NCBI GenBank assembly: GCA_017515635.1
Contig: JAFWFO010000052.1
Coordinates: 124,001 to 188,000, forward strand
Length of the DNA: 64,000 nt
Origin: Selenomonadaceae bacterium
GTDB taxonomy: Bacteria; Bacillota; Negativicutes; Selenomonadales; Selenomonadaceae
Direction: 5' to 3'
A program made the translations under genes and the position numbers. The stretch's first letter is position 1, and every line of letters begins with the position of its first letter. Positions 55,480 through 63,954 of the stretch are shown here, piece by piece. A model generated the notes under the pieces. It saw only the letters and a program-made list of their open reading frames with translations. It had not been told where the DNA came from and did no database searches.

Positions 55480-55686
55480 ATGAAAAAACCTGACGTAGAC
55501 TCCATTACAAAAGAAGATTTGGAAAAAATTTTACTCATCGGCAGGATAAAAACCTATTCCGAACATGCAGAACACGATTTATTTGTCGATTATTACTTTT
55601 CAACAGGTGAAATAACTTTGGATTGCGAATTGGCGCGAAAAGTTTTAACAGATACGGACAATGAAGCAACAAATATATCAGAATAG
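55480..55686 (+). CDS. Small protein of unknown function behind the poly-T promoter
   Basis: The 68-residue acidic product (MKKPDVDSITKEDLEKILLI, then VDYYFSTGEITLDCELARK) has no recognised domain, signal peptide or membrane segment. A GAGAAGTGA-like site precedes the ATG. Support comes from the perfect promoter at 55412-55441 and the terminator at 55735-55764, which together make a complete small transcription unit. Confidence 0.55.
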   Translation: MKKPDVDSITKEDLEKILLIGRIKTYSEHAEHDLFVDYYFSTGEITLDCELARKVLTDTDNEATNISE

Positions 55687-55734
55687 TCTGCACAAACAAA
55701 TTTAACCACGATTCAAAGCAATAAATTAAGCTTA

Positions 55735-55764
55735 AACCCCTCGACAACGCGTCGGGGGGTTTTT
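55735..55764. terminator. Bidirectional terminator between the small gene and the MATE gene
   Basis: CCCC-T-CGAC pairs with GTCG-G-GGGG around AACGC, with T runs on the plus strand. Confidence 0.75.
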
Positions 55765-57453
55765 AGTCGTTTATCGAATTAAATATGTGTCGATTGTAAT
55801 TTTGCGTCGTCAAATACTTTCGGAAAATATTTCCGCCCTCCAAAATGCTGTATATGAAAAAACTTCTGAACGAATTGACTGCCTCGTCCGTTAAATCAAA
55901 GTGTTTGCCGTTGTCTCGAATGATAATGCACGGTTTTTCATCAAAAATCAGAGTCAACTCGACTAAAACTTCTTTTTTTGGGTTATTCTCCATAATCAAC
56001 ATGCCGATTTCTTCAACAATCAGCGAAGTTTTCATCAAAATCTTTGAATCAAAGCCGCGAATCCGAAATTCTTTTTCCGACCGGTCTCGAAGTTCCAAAA
56101 CTTTATCCAAAGTCAAAATTTCGTCTCGCGAAACAATATCTTTCGGCGTCAAAAGCAACGGAAACATATTTTTATAGCGGACGCGCAGGAAAATCGCAAC
56201 TACCAAGCAACTTATCATCGATACAAGCATCATTCCGATAAAAAATCCCTCGATGCCAAAAGATAATCCGAAAATCAAGGGCAGTGCGATATAAAATCCA
56301 AAATCCTTGAAGAATGTCAGCGAAAATGATATTTTCATGTGCCCGCAGATCTGATAATACGTCGTGAACAGGTAAAGTAGCGCGATAAACGGAATTGAAA
56401 ACGATATTGAGCGTATTGCAAAGACCGTTTCGGCTAAAATTTCGTCTCCAATGCTGAAAAGCCCGGCAATATTCGCGCTGAAGATAAAAATTATCGGAAT
56501 TAACACTGCGCCAAACGATAACGCCGCTTTTATCGCGATTTTCATTACTTTTTTTATGCCGTCGAAGTTTTTTTCGCCCAAATAAACATTTACGATCGGT
56601 TCAGTCGACTCCGCAAAGCTGAAAAGGAAACGGGAGAACTGTAAAAAGCTCATCACGACCGATAAAATCGGAAAATTTTGCTCGCCGAACACTTTTAAGA
56701 AAAATGCATTCAAAATTATGTTGCCAAAGCCGATATAGATATAAAATGACGCGTGTATATAGCTTAACTTAAAAACTTTTAGAATTTTCGACGGGGAAAT
56801 ATGCAAAATCGGCTTCAAAGTCTGCGAACCAAATAAAATCCACTTCGCAAACACTGCTATTGCCGACAAATATCCCAAAAAAGTTCCCAAAGCTATTCCC
56901 GCTATGCCGAATTTCATTCCGAGTACGATTGACGAGACAATATTTACGAAAAGGCTTAAAAAAGTCGCGATAACTCCATTTTTTCCGCCGCCGTCCGCAT
57001 AAACTATAACATACATTAGAAAATATATCGGGTTAATCGCTGCCGACAGGAAAAATAACGAATAATATTCGCGAGCAAAAGTTTCAATCTCTCCGGTAAC
57101 GTCAAAAAACGAAAAAAATATATCTTGACCGAAAAAAAGTATCAGCGCAAGAAGAATTGACGACGTTACAGCCAAAATTGCGCCTTGACCGACAAATTTA
57201 TTTGCATCTTCCTGCCGAAAAGCTCCGATTTCAAAAGAATACAGATACGACGTGCCCGTTCCGATCATTGACGACAAAAAAGCTACGACAAAAAAATCGG
57301 CGTCACTAAATTTACCGCTGCCATTGCATTATCGTCGAAAAGTCGCGCCGCCAATATAAAATCAACTATACCTGAAAGAGAAAATGCCGTCAGCATGATG
57401 AGAGCAATGAAAAACATTTTTTTGAATTGAAAACCGCAAAAAGTCTCTTTCAT
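55763..57453 (-). pseudogene. MATE-family transporter fused to a histidine-kinase-like ATPase domain, frameshifted
   Basis: From the ATG at 57453 the frame encodes a MATE N-terminus (MKETFCGFQFKKMFFIALIM, then AMAAVNLVTPIF) and stops at TAG after a run of seven T (complement of 57290-57296). With eight T it continues as FFVVAFLSSMIGTGTSYLYS and runs unbroken to 55763, about 563 residues. MATE proteins are Na+ or H+ driven exporters; the membrane part ends near residue 430. The C-terminal 130 residues resemble an anti-sigma-type HATPase (SLIVEEIGMLIMENN, IIIRDNGKHFD). The ATG overlaps the stop of the upstream DUF2156 gene (TGATG). The break may be a real mutation, phase variation or a sequencing error. 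Confidence 0.7.
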
Positions 57454-58337
57454 CAGACGAAAACCTCTCCATAATATTTTTTCAGCTTGAATTCGGGTCT
57501 GTAAGCCGATTTTGCATTTTTTAAACCGACTATGCCCATGTCTTCTTCAAAATTTATGTATTCGTAATCCTCAAGCTCTTTCAAGGATGCCAAAAATTTT
57601 ATTATCGCCGTAAATGAGCCGTTTACGGCAAATTTTTTCGTCGATTTTTTGAAATGTAAGTCGATACATTGCTCCGATAAGACAGAAAACATGACCATCG
57701 CCGCCGGTTCGCCGTTTGCATAGAGAATTCCGCCGCGCATTCCGAGATTTTGCCAATTATTTGCGGCATCATAAATACTTGACAGTTCATTTCTCAACGA
57801 ATCGTCTAAATCGTGTTCGGACGCCCAATTTTCGGCAATATTCAACGCCTCGGGAAGATTTTCAGTCGTAATCGGCAAAAATTTTATTTCGGAATAGGTT
57901 TTCATGAAACGATTGAAGAAATTTTTCTTCCGATGCAGGTTTCGTCCCGTCAATTCAGCCAAACTGCCTCTTTTGTAGATATAATCGCTGTCGCCGTCGA
58001 AAAAATGCCAATCGACATTACAAAATTTATCAATTTCGGCGCGTTGAACTTCATTGCAAAGACAAAATCGCAAATTTTCACCGCGAGAGAGCGAATCTGC
58101 CTTCAAAAGCTCAATCGCCGCGTTTAAGTCAAAAAAATTAGTCGAAAGCGGAAATCCGTAGCCGTTTCGATTAATTTTTGCGCCGTTGTAGCGTCGAAAA
58201 AGTATTCCGTCGTGTTCAGAGACTGCGATATTGTATTTTTTCCGCAGAAGATAAATATTTACAGTCGAAGTGTCGCTCGCAAGCGAAAAGTTTCTTTGCG
58301 AAATAAAATTCGGTTCATGCCAATCAAGTTTCATCAT
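57453..58337 (-). CDS. DUF2156 (GNAT-like) protein, copy 1
   Basis: The 294-residue product matches DUF2156, related to the aminoacyl-transferase domain of phosphatidylglycerol lysyltransferases. Blocks: ELTGRNLHRKKNFFNRFMKT, GGILYANGEPAAMVMFSVLS, and near the end YINFEEDMGIVGLKNAKSAY. The same pattern is in the second copy at 62363-63268. The amino-acid donor and acceptor are unknown. It is the first gene of a two-gene operon with the MATE/ATPase gene, behind a promoter at 58362-58390. Confidence 0.8.
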   Translation of the reverse strand: MMKLDWHEPNFISQRNFSLASDTSTVNIYLLRKKYNIAVSEHDGILFRRYNGAKINRNGYGFPLSTNFFDLNAAIELLKADSLSRGENLRFCLCNEVQRAEIDKFCNVDWHFFDGDSDYIYKRGSLAELTGRNLHRKKNFFNRFMKTYSEIKFLPITTENLPEALNIAENWASEHDLDDSLRNELSSIYDAANNWQNLGMRGGILYANGEPAAMVMFSVLSEQCIDLHFKKSTKKFAVNGSFTAIIKFLASLKELEDYEYINFEEDMGIVGLKNAKSAYRPEFKLKKYYGEVFV

Positions 58338-58361
58338 AAAAAGGTCTCCAAAACTTCTTGA

Positions 58362-58390
58362 AGGTTACAATAAAAAATAAAGACTGTCAA
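58362..58390 (-). promoter_or_regulatory. Promoter of the DUF2156-MATE operon
   Basis: On the minus strand TTGACA (complement of 58385-58390), 17 nt, TAACCT (complement of 58362-58367). Confidence 0.45.
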
Positions 58391-58410
58391 CACGACTTTG
58401 ACGCTGAAAG

Positions 58411-58441
58411 CAGTTTCAAACGCCCGAAACTGTTTTTTTTT
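58411..58441 (+). terminator. Hairpin-T-tract just upstream of purL
   Basis: CAGTTTC (58411-58417) and GAAACTG (58426-58432) pair, followed by nine T. No plus-strand gene lies upstream, so it may be an attenuator or may insulate purL. An extended -10 for purL (TGATAGAAT, 58451-58459) follows. Confidence 0.6.
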
Positions 58442-58487
58442 CGCCGTCTGTGATAGAATCACTTAAAACTTTTGGGGAGGCTTGCCA

Positions 58488-61400
58488 ATGGTTCGGAGAA
58501 TTTACGTCGAAAAACGCACGGGCTTCGACGTTCCCGCGAAAAATTTGCTTGAGGACTTCAAAGAAACTCTCGACGTGAAAAATCTTTCCGCCGTCAGATT
58601 GCTCGTTCGCTATGACATTGAGGATTTGAGCGACGAAGATTTTTTGAAAGTTCGCGACATCGTTTTTCGTGAGCCGAATGTCGATAATTTTTATTTTGAG
58701 TTGCCCGCCGACATTGACGCCGAAAAAACTTTCGCCGTGGAATTTTTGCCGGGACAATTCGACCAACGCGCAGATTCCGCCGCGCAATGCGTTCAGCTCG
58801 TCACGGGAAAAGATTTGCCGACGATTCATTCCGCGCAGGTAATTTCGCTTATTGGAAACATTTCGGCGGACGACGTTGCCAAAATCAAAAATTATTCGAT
58901 TAACGCGATTGAATCACGCGAAGCAAGTTTCGACCTGCCCGCGACGTTGAAAGTTTCCGCAGAAATTCCCGCCGACGTTGAGATTTTAAACGACTTCAAC
59001 GATTTTGACGACGCCGCATTGAAAAATTTTTTGAGCGAACGCGGGCTTGCAATGAATCTCGACGATTTGAAATTCTGCCAAAAATATTTTCGCGACGACG
59101 AACGCCGACCGCCGACGATAACCGAAATTAAAGTTATCGACACGTATTGGAGCGACCATTGCCGACATACAACTTTCACGACCGCGATTGACAGCGTCGA
59201 AATTGAATCCGAAGTTATTCGCCGCGCTTTCGACGAATATTTGAGCGTCCACAAGCCCGAAAAAGATATTTCGCTTATGGATTTGGGCACAATCGGCGCG
59301 AAAATTGTTCGCCCGAAAAATCTTGACGTGTCCGAAGAAATTAACGCCTGTTCAATCAAAATCACCGCGAAAATCGACGGGCGCGACGAAGATTGGCTCG
59401 TCATGTTCAAAAACGAAACGCACAATCACCCGACGGAAATTGAACCGTTCGGCGGGGCGGCAACTTGTCTCGGCGGCGCGATTCGTGACCCGTTGAGCGG
59501 CAGAAGCTACGTTTATCAGGCGATGCGCGTGACTGGTGCGGCAGATCCGCGTAAAAAATTTTCCGAAACGTTGAAGGGCAAACTTCCGCAGAAAAAAATT
59601 GTGCGCGGCGCGGCTCAAGGCTACAGCAGTTACGGCAACCAAATCGGCTTGGCGACGGGACAGGTTGCGGAAATTTATCACGAAGGCTATCTCGCCAAAC
59701 GCATGGAAATCGGCGCAGTAATTGCGGCGGCTCCGTGTGAAAATGTCGTGCGCGAACGCCCGAAAGCCGGCGACAAAGTTATTTTGCTCGGCGGACGCAC
59801 GGGACGCGACGGAATCGGCGGCGCAACCGGCTCCAGCAAAGTTCATACGATAAAATCTTTGACGACGGCGGGCGCGGAAGTCCAAAAAGGCAATCCCCCG
59901 ACTGAAAGAAAAATTCAACGTCTGTTCAGAAATCCCGACGCGGCGAAACTCATCAAACGTTGCAACGACTTCGGCGCGGGCGGTGTGGCGGTTGCTGTCG
60001 GCGAACTTTCTGCGGGCTTGAAGATAAATCTTGACGCCGTGCGAAAAAAATATGACGGGCTCGACGGCACTGAGCTTGCAATTTCCGAATCGCAAGAGCG
60101 AATGGCAGTTGTGCTTGACGCGGGCGACGTTGAAAAATTCATTTCGCTTGCCGACGCGGAAAATCTTGAGGCTTACGAAGTCGCGGAAGTCACCGACGGC
60201 GGTCGCATGATTATGAATTGGCGCGGCGTCGAAATCGTGAACATCAGCCGCAAATTTTTCGACACGAACGGCGTTAAGCGTCACGTCACGGCGAAAATTC
60301 AAACTCCCGCCAAACAACTCCAAACTCCAAACTCCTCACTCCAAACTAATTTGCGCGGGCTGAACGTTTGCTTGCAAAAAGGTCTTGTCGAGCGATTTGA
60401 TTCGACAATCGGCGCGTCGACAATTTTGATGCCGTTCGGCGGAAAAAATCAACTGACGCCCGCTGAAGGCATGGTCGCGAAAATTCCCTGCGAAGGTGAA
60501 ACTTCGACGGCAACGGCAATGACGTTCGGATTCGACGCGGAAATTTCGGAGCAAAGTCCGTTCCACGGCGCGATTGACGCCGTAACTTCGAGTTTGGCGA
60601 AATTGACGGCACTCGGCGCGGATTTTTCGCAAGCTTATCTGACGTTCCAAGAATATTTCGAGAAACTCGGCGATTCGCCCGAAAAATGGGGCAAACCTTT
60701 GGCGGCACTGCTCGGAGCGTTCACGGCGCAAAAAAATTTCGGTGTCGCGGCTATCGGCGGCAAAGATTCGATGAGCGGTTCATTTGAAAATCTGCACGTT
60801 CCGCCGACGCTTGTAAGTTTCGCTGTTGCGGCAGTTGACGCGGCAAAAGTTATTTCGCCCGAATTCAAATCGGCGGGGCATAAAATTTATTTGGTAAGTT
60901 GTCCGCGTGATAAAGACGGCGTTCCGATTTTCGACGAGCTGAAGAAAAATTTTTCGCGTGTGCATGAATTAATCTGCGCGGGGAAAATTATTTCTGCGGC
61001 GAGCGTGCAAAACGGCGGAATTGCGGCGGCGATTTCCAAAATGGCTATCGGCAACGACATCGGATTTAAATTCGCGGCGACGGAAAATATTTTCGCGAAA
61101 AACTACGGAAGCTTGATTGTCGAGGCGATTGATGAACTTGATTTTGAACTTTTGGGCGAAACGGTTACCGAGCCAAGTATTTTTGTCGGCGACGAAGAAA
61201 TTTCGCTTGACGATGTGAAAAATGCGTTATCCGAGCCGCTTGAAAAAATTTTCCCGACGAAAATTAAAAGCTTTAAGCTTGAAGCTTTAAGCTTTAAGCC
61301 GAAATCGTTCCCGCTAAAAGCTACAAGCTTGAAGCTCAAAGCTAAGCCGAAAATTTTTATTCCCGTGTTCCCCGGCACGAATTGCGAATACGACAGCGCA

Positions 61401-62141
61401 AAAGTTTGGCGAAATGCGGGCGGCATCCCCGACGTTTTTGTCGTGAAAAATTTGACTCCCGCCGCAGTCGAAGAAAGTATTTCCGTCATGGCGAAAAAAA
61501 TTCGCGACGCGCAGATTATCATGTTGCCCGGCGGATTTTCGGGCGGTGATGAGCCTGACGGCAGCGGAAAATTTATTGCGGCGACGTTCCGCAACCCGCG
61601 CATTGCCGAAGAAGTCATGAAACTTTTGCGCGAACGCGACGGCTTGATTTTGGGCATTTGCAACGGCTTTCAAGCGTTAATTAAACTCGGATTGCTTCCC
61701 TACGGCGAAATTCGCGAACTCGAAGAAGATTCGCCGACATTGACGCACAACAGCCTTGGTCGACACGTCAGCCAATACGTTCGCACGCGCATTGCAAGTA
61801 ATTTGTCTCCGTGGCTTGCGAAAAATTCTGTCGGCGATGTTCACGCGATACCCGTTTCGCACGGCGAAGGTCGTTTTGTCGCTTCGGACGCGTGGTTGAA
61901 AAAATTTTCGGACGCGGGACAAATTGCGACGCAATACGTTGACTTCGACGACAATCCGACGAACGAATTGCCTTTCAACCCGAACGGCTCCGCGTGGGCG
62001 ATTGAAGGAATTACCGATGCGAGCGGGAAAATTTTCGGCAAAATGGGGCATTCCGAGCGAATCGGCGTCAATGTCGCGAAAAACATTCACGGAAACAAAA
62101 ATCAGCAACTTTTCGAGGCGGGAATTGAATATTTTTCTTGA
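58488..62141 (+). CDS. purL: Phosphoribosylformylglycinamidine synthase, single-chain
   Basis: PurL makes FGAM from FGAR and glutamine, the fourth step of purine synthesis. The 1217-residue product is the large one-chain form of the clostridial type. It holds the synthase core (DTYWSDHCRHTTF, MFKNETHNHPTEIEPFGGAA, GRDGIGGATGSS, FGAGGVAVAVGELS, AIGGKDSMSG) and a C-terminal glutaminase with Cys in GICNGFQALIKLG, His in PVSHGEGRF and FPGTNCEYDSAKVW at its start. Two low-complexity inserts made of DNA repeats lie in linkers: about residues 608-621 and 926-954. The ATG at 58488 follows GGGGAGG. No other pur gene adjoins it. Confidence 0.96.
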   Translation: MVRRIYVEKRTGFDVPAKNLLEDFKETLDVKNLSAVRLLVRYDIEDLSDEDFLKVRDIVFREPNVDNFYFELPADIDAEKTFAVEFLPGQFDQRADSAAQCVQLVTGKDLPTIHSAQVISLIGNISADDVAKIKNYSINAIESREASFDLPATLKVSAEIPADVEILNDFNDFDDAALKNFLSERGLAMNLDDLKFCQKYFRDDERRPPTITEIKVIDTYWSDHCRHTTFTTAIDSVEIESEVIRRAFDEYLSVHKPEKDISLMDLGTIGAKIVRPKNLDVSEEINACSIKITAKIDGRDEDWLVMFKNETHNHPTEIEPFGGAATCLGGAIRDPLSGRSYVYQAMRVTGAADPRKKFSETLKGKLPQKKIVRGAAQGYSSYGNQIGLATGQVAEIYHEGYLAKRMEIGAVIAAAPCENVVRERPKAGDKVILLGGRTGRDGIGGATGSSKVHTIKSLTTAGAEVQKGNPPTERKIQRLFRNPDAAKLIKRCNDFGAGGVAVAVGELSAGLKINLDAVRKKYDGLDGTELAISESQERMAVVLDAGDVEKFISLADAENLEAYEVAEVTDGGRMIMNWRGVEIVNISRKFFDTNGVKRHVTAKIQTPAKQLQTPNSSLQTNLRGLNVCLQKGLVERFDSTIGASTILMPFGGKNQLTPAEGMVAKIPCEGETSTATAMTFGFDAEISEQSPFHGAIDAVTSSLAKLTALGADFSQAYLTFQEYFEKLGDSPEKWGKPLAALLGAFTAQKNFGVAAIGGKDSMSGSFENLHVPPTLVSFAVAAVDAAKVISPEFKSAGHKIYLVSCPRDKDGVPIFDELKKNFSRVHELICAGKIISAASVQNGGIAAAISKMAIGNDIGFKFAATENIFAKNYGSLIVEAIDELDFELLGETVTEPSIFVGDEEISLDDVKNALSEPLEKIFPTKIKSFKLEALSFKPKSFPLKATSLKLKAKPKIFIPVFPGTNCEYDSAKVWRNAGGIPDVFVVKNLTPAAVEESISVMAKKIRDAQIIMLPGGFSGGDEPDGSGKFIAATFRNPRIAEEVMKLLRERDGLILGICNGFQALIKLGLLPYGEIRELEEDSPTLTHNSLGRHVSQYVRTRIASNLSPWLAKNSVGDVHAIPVSHGEGRFVASDAWLKKFSDAGQIATQYVDFDDNPTNELPFNPNGSAWAIEGITDASGKIFGKMGHSERIGVNVAKNIHGNKNQQLFEAGIEYFS
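60311..60348. repeat. CTCCAAA-type heptamer repeat inside purL
   Basis: CTCCAAA, CTCCAAA, CTCCTCA and CTCCAAA follow at 7-bp steps, encoding a Gln/Thr/Asn/Ser-rich linker. The reading frame is kept. Confidence 0.7.
61264..61349. repeat. AAAGCTT-type heptamer hairpin repeat inside purL
   Basis: AGCTTTAAGCTTGAAGCTTT on the left and AAAAGCTACAAGCTTGAAGC on the right can pair. It encodes a Lys/Ser/Leu-rich linker of about 28 residues just before the glutaminase domain. It is the same repeat type as the riboswitch insert. Confidence 0.8.
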
Positions 62142-62151
62142 GGTGATTGAC

Positions 62152-62334
62152 GTGTCTATTTTTGCACGACTTTTCAGGGATAATCGTCCTGCGGGCTACC
62201 GCAACAGTGAAACTCCCGACACTTTTTCCGACGACGACAATAATTTTCGTCACGGAATTCATCATCACGACGACGATGACGATGACGATTTTGATGATGA
62301 CAATGATTCGGGCGACGATGGCGGCGGCGATTAA
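62152..62334 (+). CDS. Small His/Asp-rich acidic protein
   Basis: A GTG at 62152 follows GAGGTG by 6 nt, 10 bp after the purL stop. The 60-residue product starts MSIFARLFRDNRPAGYRNSE and ends in HHH followed by a long Asp run and Gly. The His/Asp tail could bind divalent metals; otherwise nothing is recognised. Position and ribosome binding site suggest cotranscription with purL and the following DUF2156 gene. The biased composition means it could also be a chance frame. Confidence 0.5.
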   Translation: MSIFARLFRDNRPAGYRNSETPDTFSDDDNNFRHGIHHHDDDDDDDFDDDNDSGDDGGGD

Positions 62335-62362
62335 TCAATGAAAAATTTTTGAGGAGCTGATT

Positions 62363-63268
62363 ATTATTAATTTCAAACCATTGACTTGCGCGGATAAACC
62401 GACGTTTGACAGCTTTTTTTCTGCGCGATACTGCGAAAATGCCGAATACACGTTCACAAATCTGTTTATGTGGCGCGAAATGTTGAATTTTCGTTGGGCG
62501 GTCGAAGATGACGTGCTTTATATGTACTCGTTCGACGAAAAAAATTTTGCGGCGTGGCAACCGATTGGCGTACAAGACAAAATGCAGGACGCTATTACGA
62601 AATTTTTGCAATATGCGGCGGAAAATTACGGCGAAAAGCAATTTATGTTCGTTGTTGTGGAAAAAATCTTTGCCGACGAGCTGAAAAAGTATCCGCACGC
62701 GAAATTTAACGTCACGGAAGAGCGAGACAACTTCGATTACGTTTATCTGGCGCAGGATTTGATAAATTTGTCGGGCAGAAAGTTTCACGGCAAGAAAAAT
62801 CATCTCAATGCGTTTCAAAAAGAATATCCGAATGCGCAATACGTCCCGATAACGAAAGAAATTATCCCGAAGTGTCGCGAGGAGCTGAACATTTGGGCGA
62901 AAGTGCACAAGCGCGAAAATCCCGACGATCCGTTTATTTGCTACGAACAAGCCGCGATTCACGAGATTTTTGACCACTTCGACAGGTTCAACCTTAAAGG
63001 CGGCGCAATTTTGCTTGACGGAAAAGTCGTGGCATTCACGTTCGGCGAAAAATTGAATTCGGACACGGCAGTTATCCACGTCGAAAAGGCAGATTCGTCG
63101 ATTCGCGGGATTTACGCGGCGATAAATCAAAAATTCGTCGAAACTGAGTGGGCGGACATGATTTACATCAATCGCGAAGAAGACATGGGGCTTGAAGGTC
63201 TGCGCAAGGCGAAAGAAAGTTATCGTCCCGTCAAAATGATTGAAAAATTCAACGCGACACTCGCATAA
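62363..63268 (+). CDS. DUF2156 (GNAT-like) protein, copy 2, probable AUU start
   Basis: The product of about 301 residues matches DUF2156: YTFTNLFMWREMLNFRW, NLSGRKFHGKKNHLNAFQKE, GGAILLDGKVVAFTFGEKL and YINREEDMGLEGLRKAKESY. It is a paralogue of 57453-58337. No ATG, GTG or TTG lies at a proper distance from GAGGAG (62351-62356). The frame upstream reads ATT ATT ATT AAT TTC AAA CCA, giving the usual family start INFKPLT, so I favour an AUU start at 62363 (or 62366). The TTG at 62381 is 24 nt from the site and would remove conserved residues. Confidence 0.78.
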   Translation: MINFKPLTCADKPTFDSFFSARYCENAEYTFTNLFMWREMLNFRWAVEDDVLYMYSFDEKNFAAWQPIGVQDKMQDAITKFLQYAAENYGEKQFMFVVVEKIFADELKKYPHAKFNVTEERDNFDYVYLAQDLINLSGRKFHGKKNHLNAFQKEYPNAQYVPITKEIIPKCREELNIWAKVHKRENPDDPFICYEQAAIHEIFDHFDRFNLKGGAILLDGKVVAFTFGEKLNSDTAVIHVEKADSSIRGIYAAINQKFVETEWADMIYINREEDMGLEGLRKAKESYRPVKMIEKFNATLA

Positions 63269-63295
63269 TCGTTTCGACGCGACATTTTGAAACAA

Positions 63296-63327
63296 AAACC
63301 CTCCGACGGCTTGTCGAAGGGTTTTTT
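63296..63327. terminator. Bidirectional terminator after the second DUF2156 gene
   Basis: AACCCT-C-CGAC pairs with GTCG-A-AGGGTT, with T runs on both strands; it serves the convergent nitroreductase gene as well. Confidence 0.8.
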
Positions 63328-63351
63328 CGTTATAAATCGTGCGCCGAAAAT

Positions 63352-63954
63352 TTACCATTTCTCGAAGTGGATACAATCTTCAAGTTTTGGATAAATTTGC
63401 GTCGGATACTCCGCATTTTCTGCCGCATAGCCGATTCCTATCATGCACGGCAAAACATAATCTTCGGGACAGCCGACCGCCTGCAAAATTTCTTCGGGTT
63501 GATTATCTGTCGGAATTCTCATCGTGTTCGCCAAACCTTCATCGGCGATTGCGAGAAAAATATTTTCTATCACGCACCAGATTTCGGCAAAATCCATAAA
63601 TCGTCTGCCGAATGCTTTTTCGTTCGCAATTCCTCTGTGTCTTTTGAAGACGGGCAAAATTATTGCCTTCGATTGCTCAAACATCGTGCGTTGTTTCGGG
63701 AATGCGATTTTAACCATTTCTTGAAACGGATTTTTCGGCTCGTCGATTGAGCACGGCAATTCTTTTATCATGGAAATTGCATTGTTTTTGGCGTTCTCGT
63801 CCGTCAAGACGATAAAATTCCATTTGCGCATGTGGTCAAATGACGGGGCTTTGATTCCGGCTTCGATTATGCGCTTGATTTTTTCCGCTTCGACGGGTTT
63901 GTCGGAAAATTGCCGTGTCGTGCGACGTTTCTCAATGACTTCCCTAAATTCCAT
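63352..63954 (-). CDS. Nitroreductase family protein
   Basis: The 200-residue flavoprotein has the family N-terminus EFREVIEKRRTTRQFSDKPV, the FMN-site region IIEAGIKAPSFDHMRKWNFI and late blocks FMDFAEIWCVIENIFLAIAD and LPCMIGIGYAAENAEYP. Such enzymes reduce nitro compounds or quinones with NAD(P)H; the natural substrate is unknown. An AAGGAG site precedes the ATG. It stands alone, convergent with the DUF2156 gene. Confidence 0.88.
   Translation of the reverse strand: MEFREVIEKRRTTRQFSDKPVEAEKIKRIIEAGIKAPSFDHMRKWNFIVLTDENAKNNAISMIKELPCSIDEPKNPFQEMVKIAFPKQRTMFEQSKAIILPVFKRHRGIANEKAFGRRFMDFAEIWCVIENIFLAIADEGLANTMRIPTDNQPEEILQAVGCPEDYVLPCMIGIGYAAENAEYPTQIYPKLEDCIHFEKW

Noticed and set aside
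58416..58829. Minus-strand open frame of 137 codons at the start of purL
   Set aside because: Antisense to the well-supported PurL N-terminus and overlaps the purL leader hairpin.
62174..63376. Open frame of 400 codons on the minus strand
   Set aside because: Antisense to the second DUF2156 gene, which matches its paralogue at 57453-58337.
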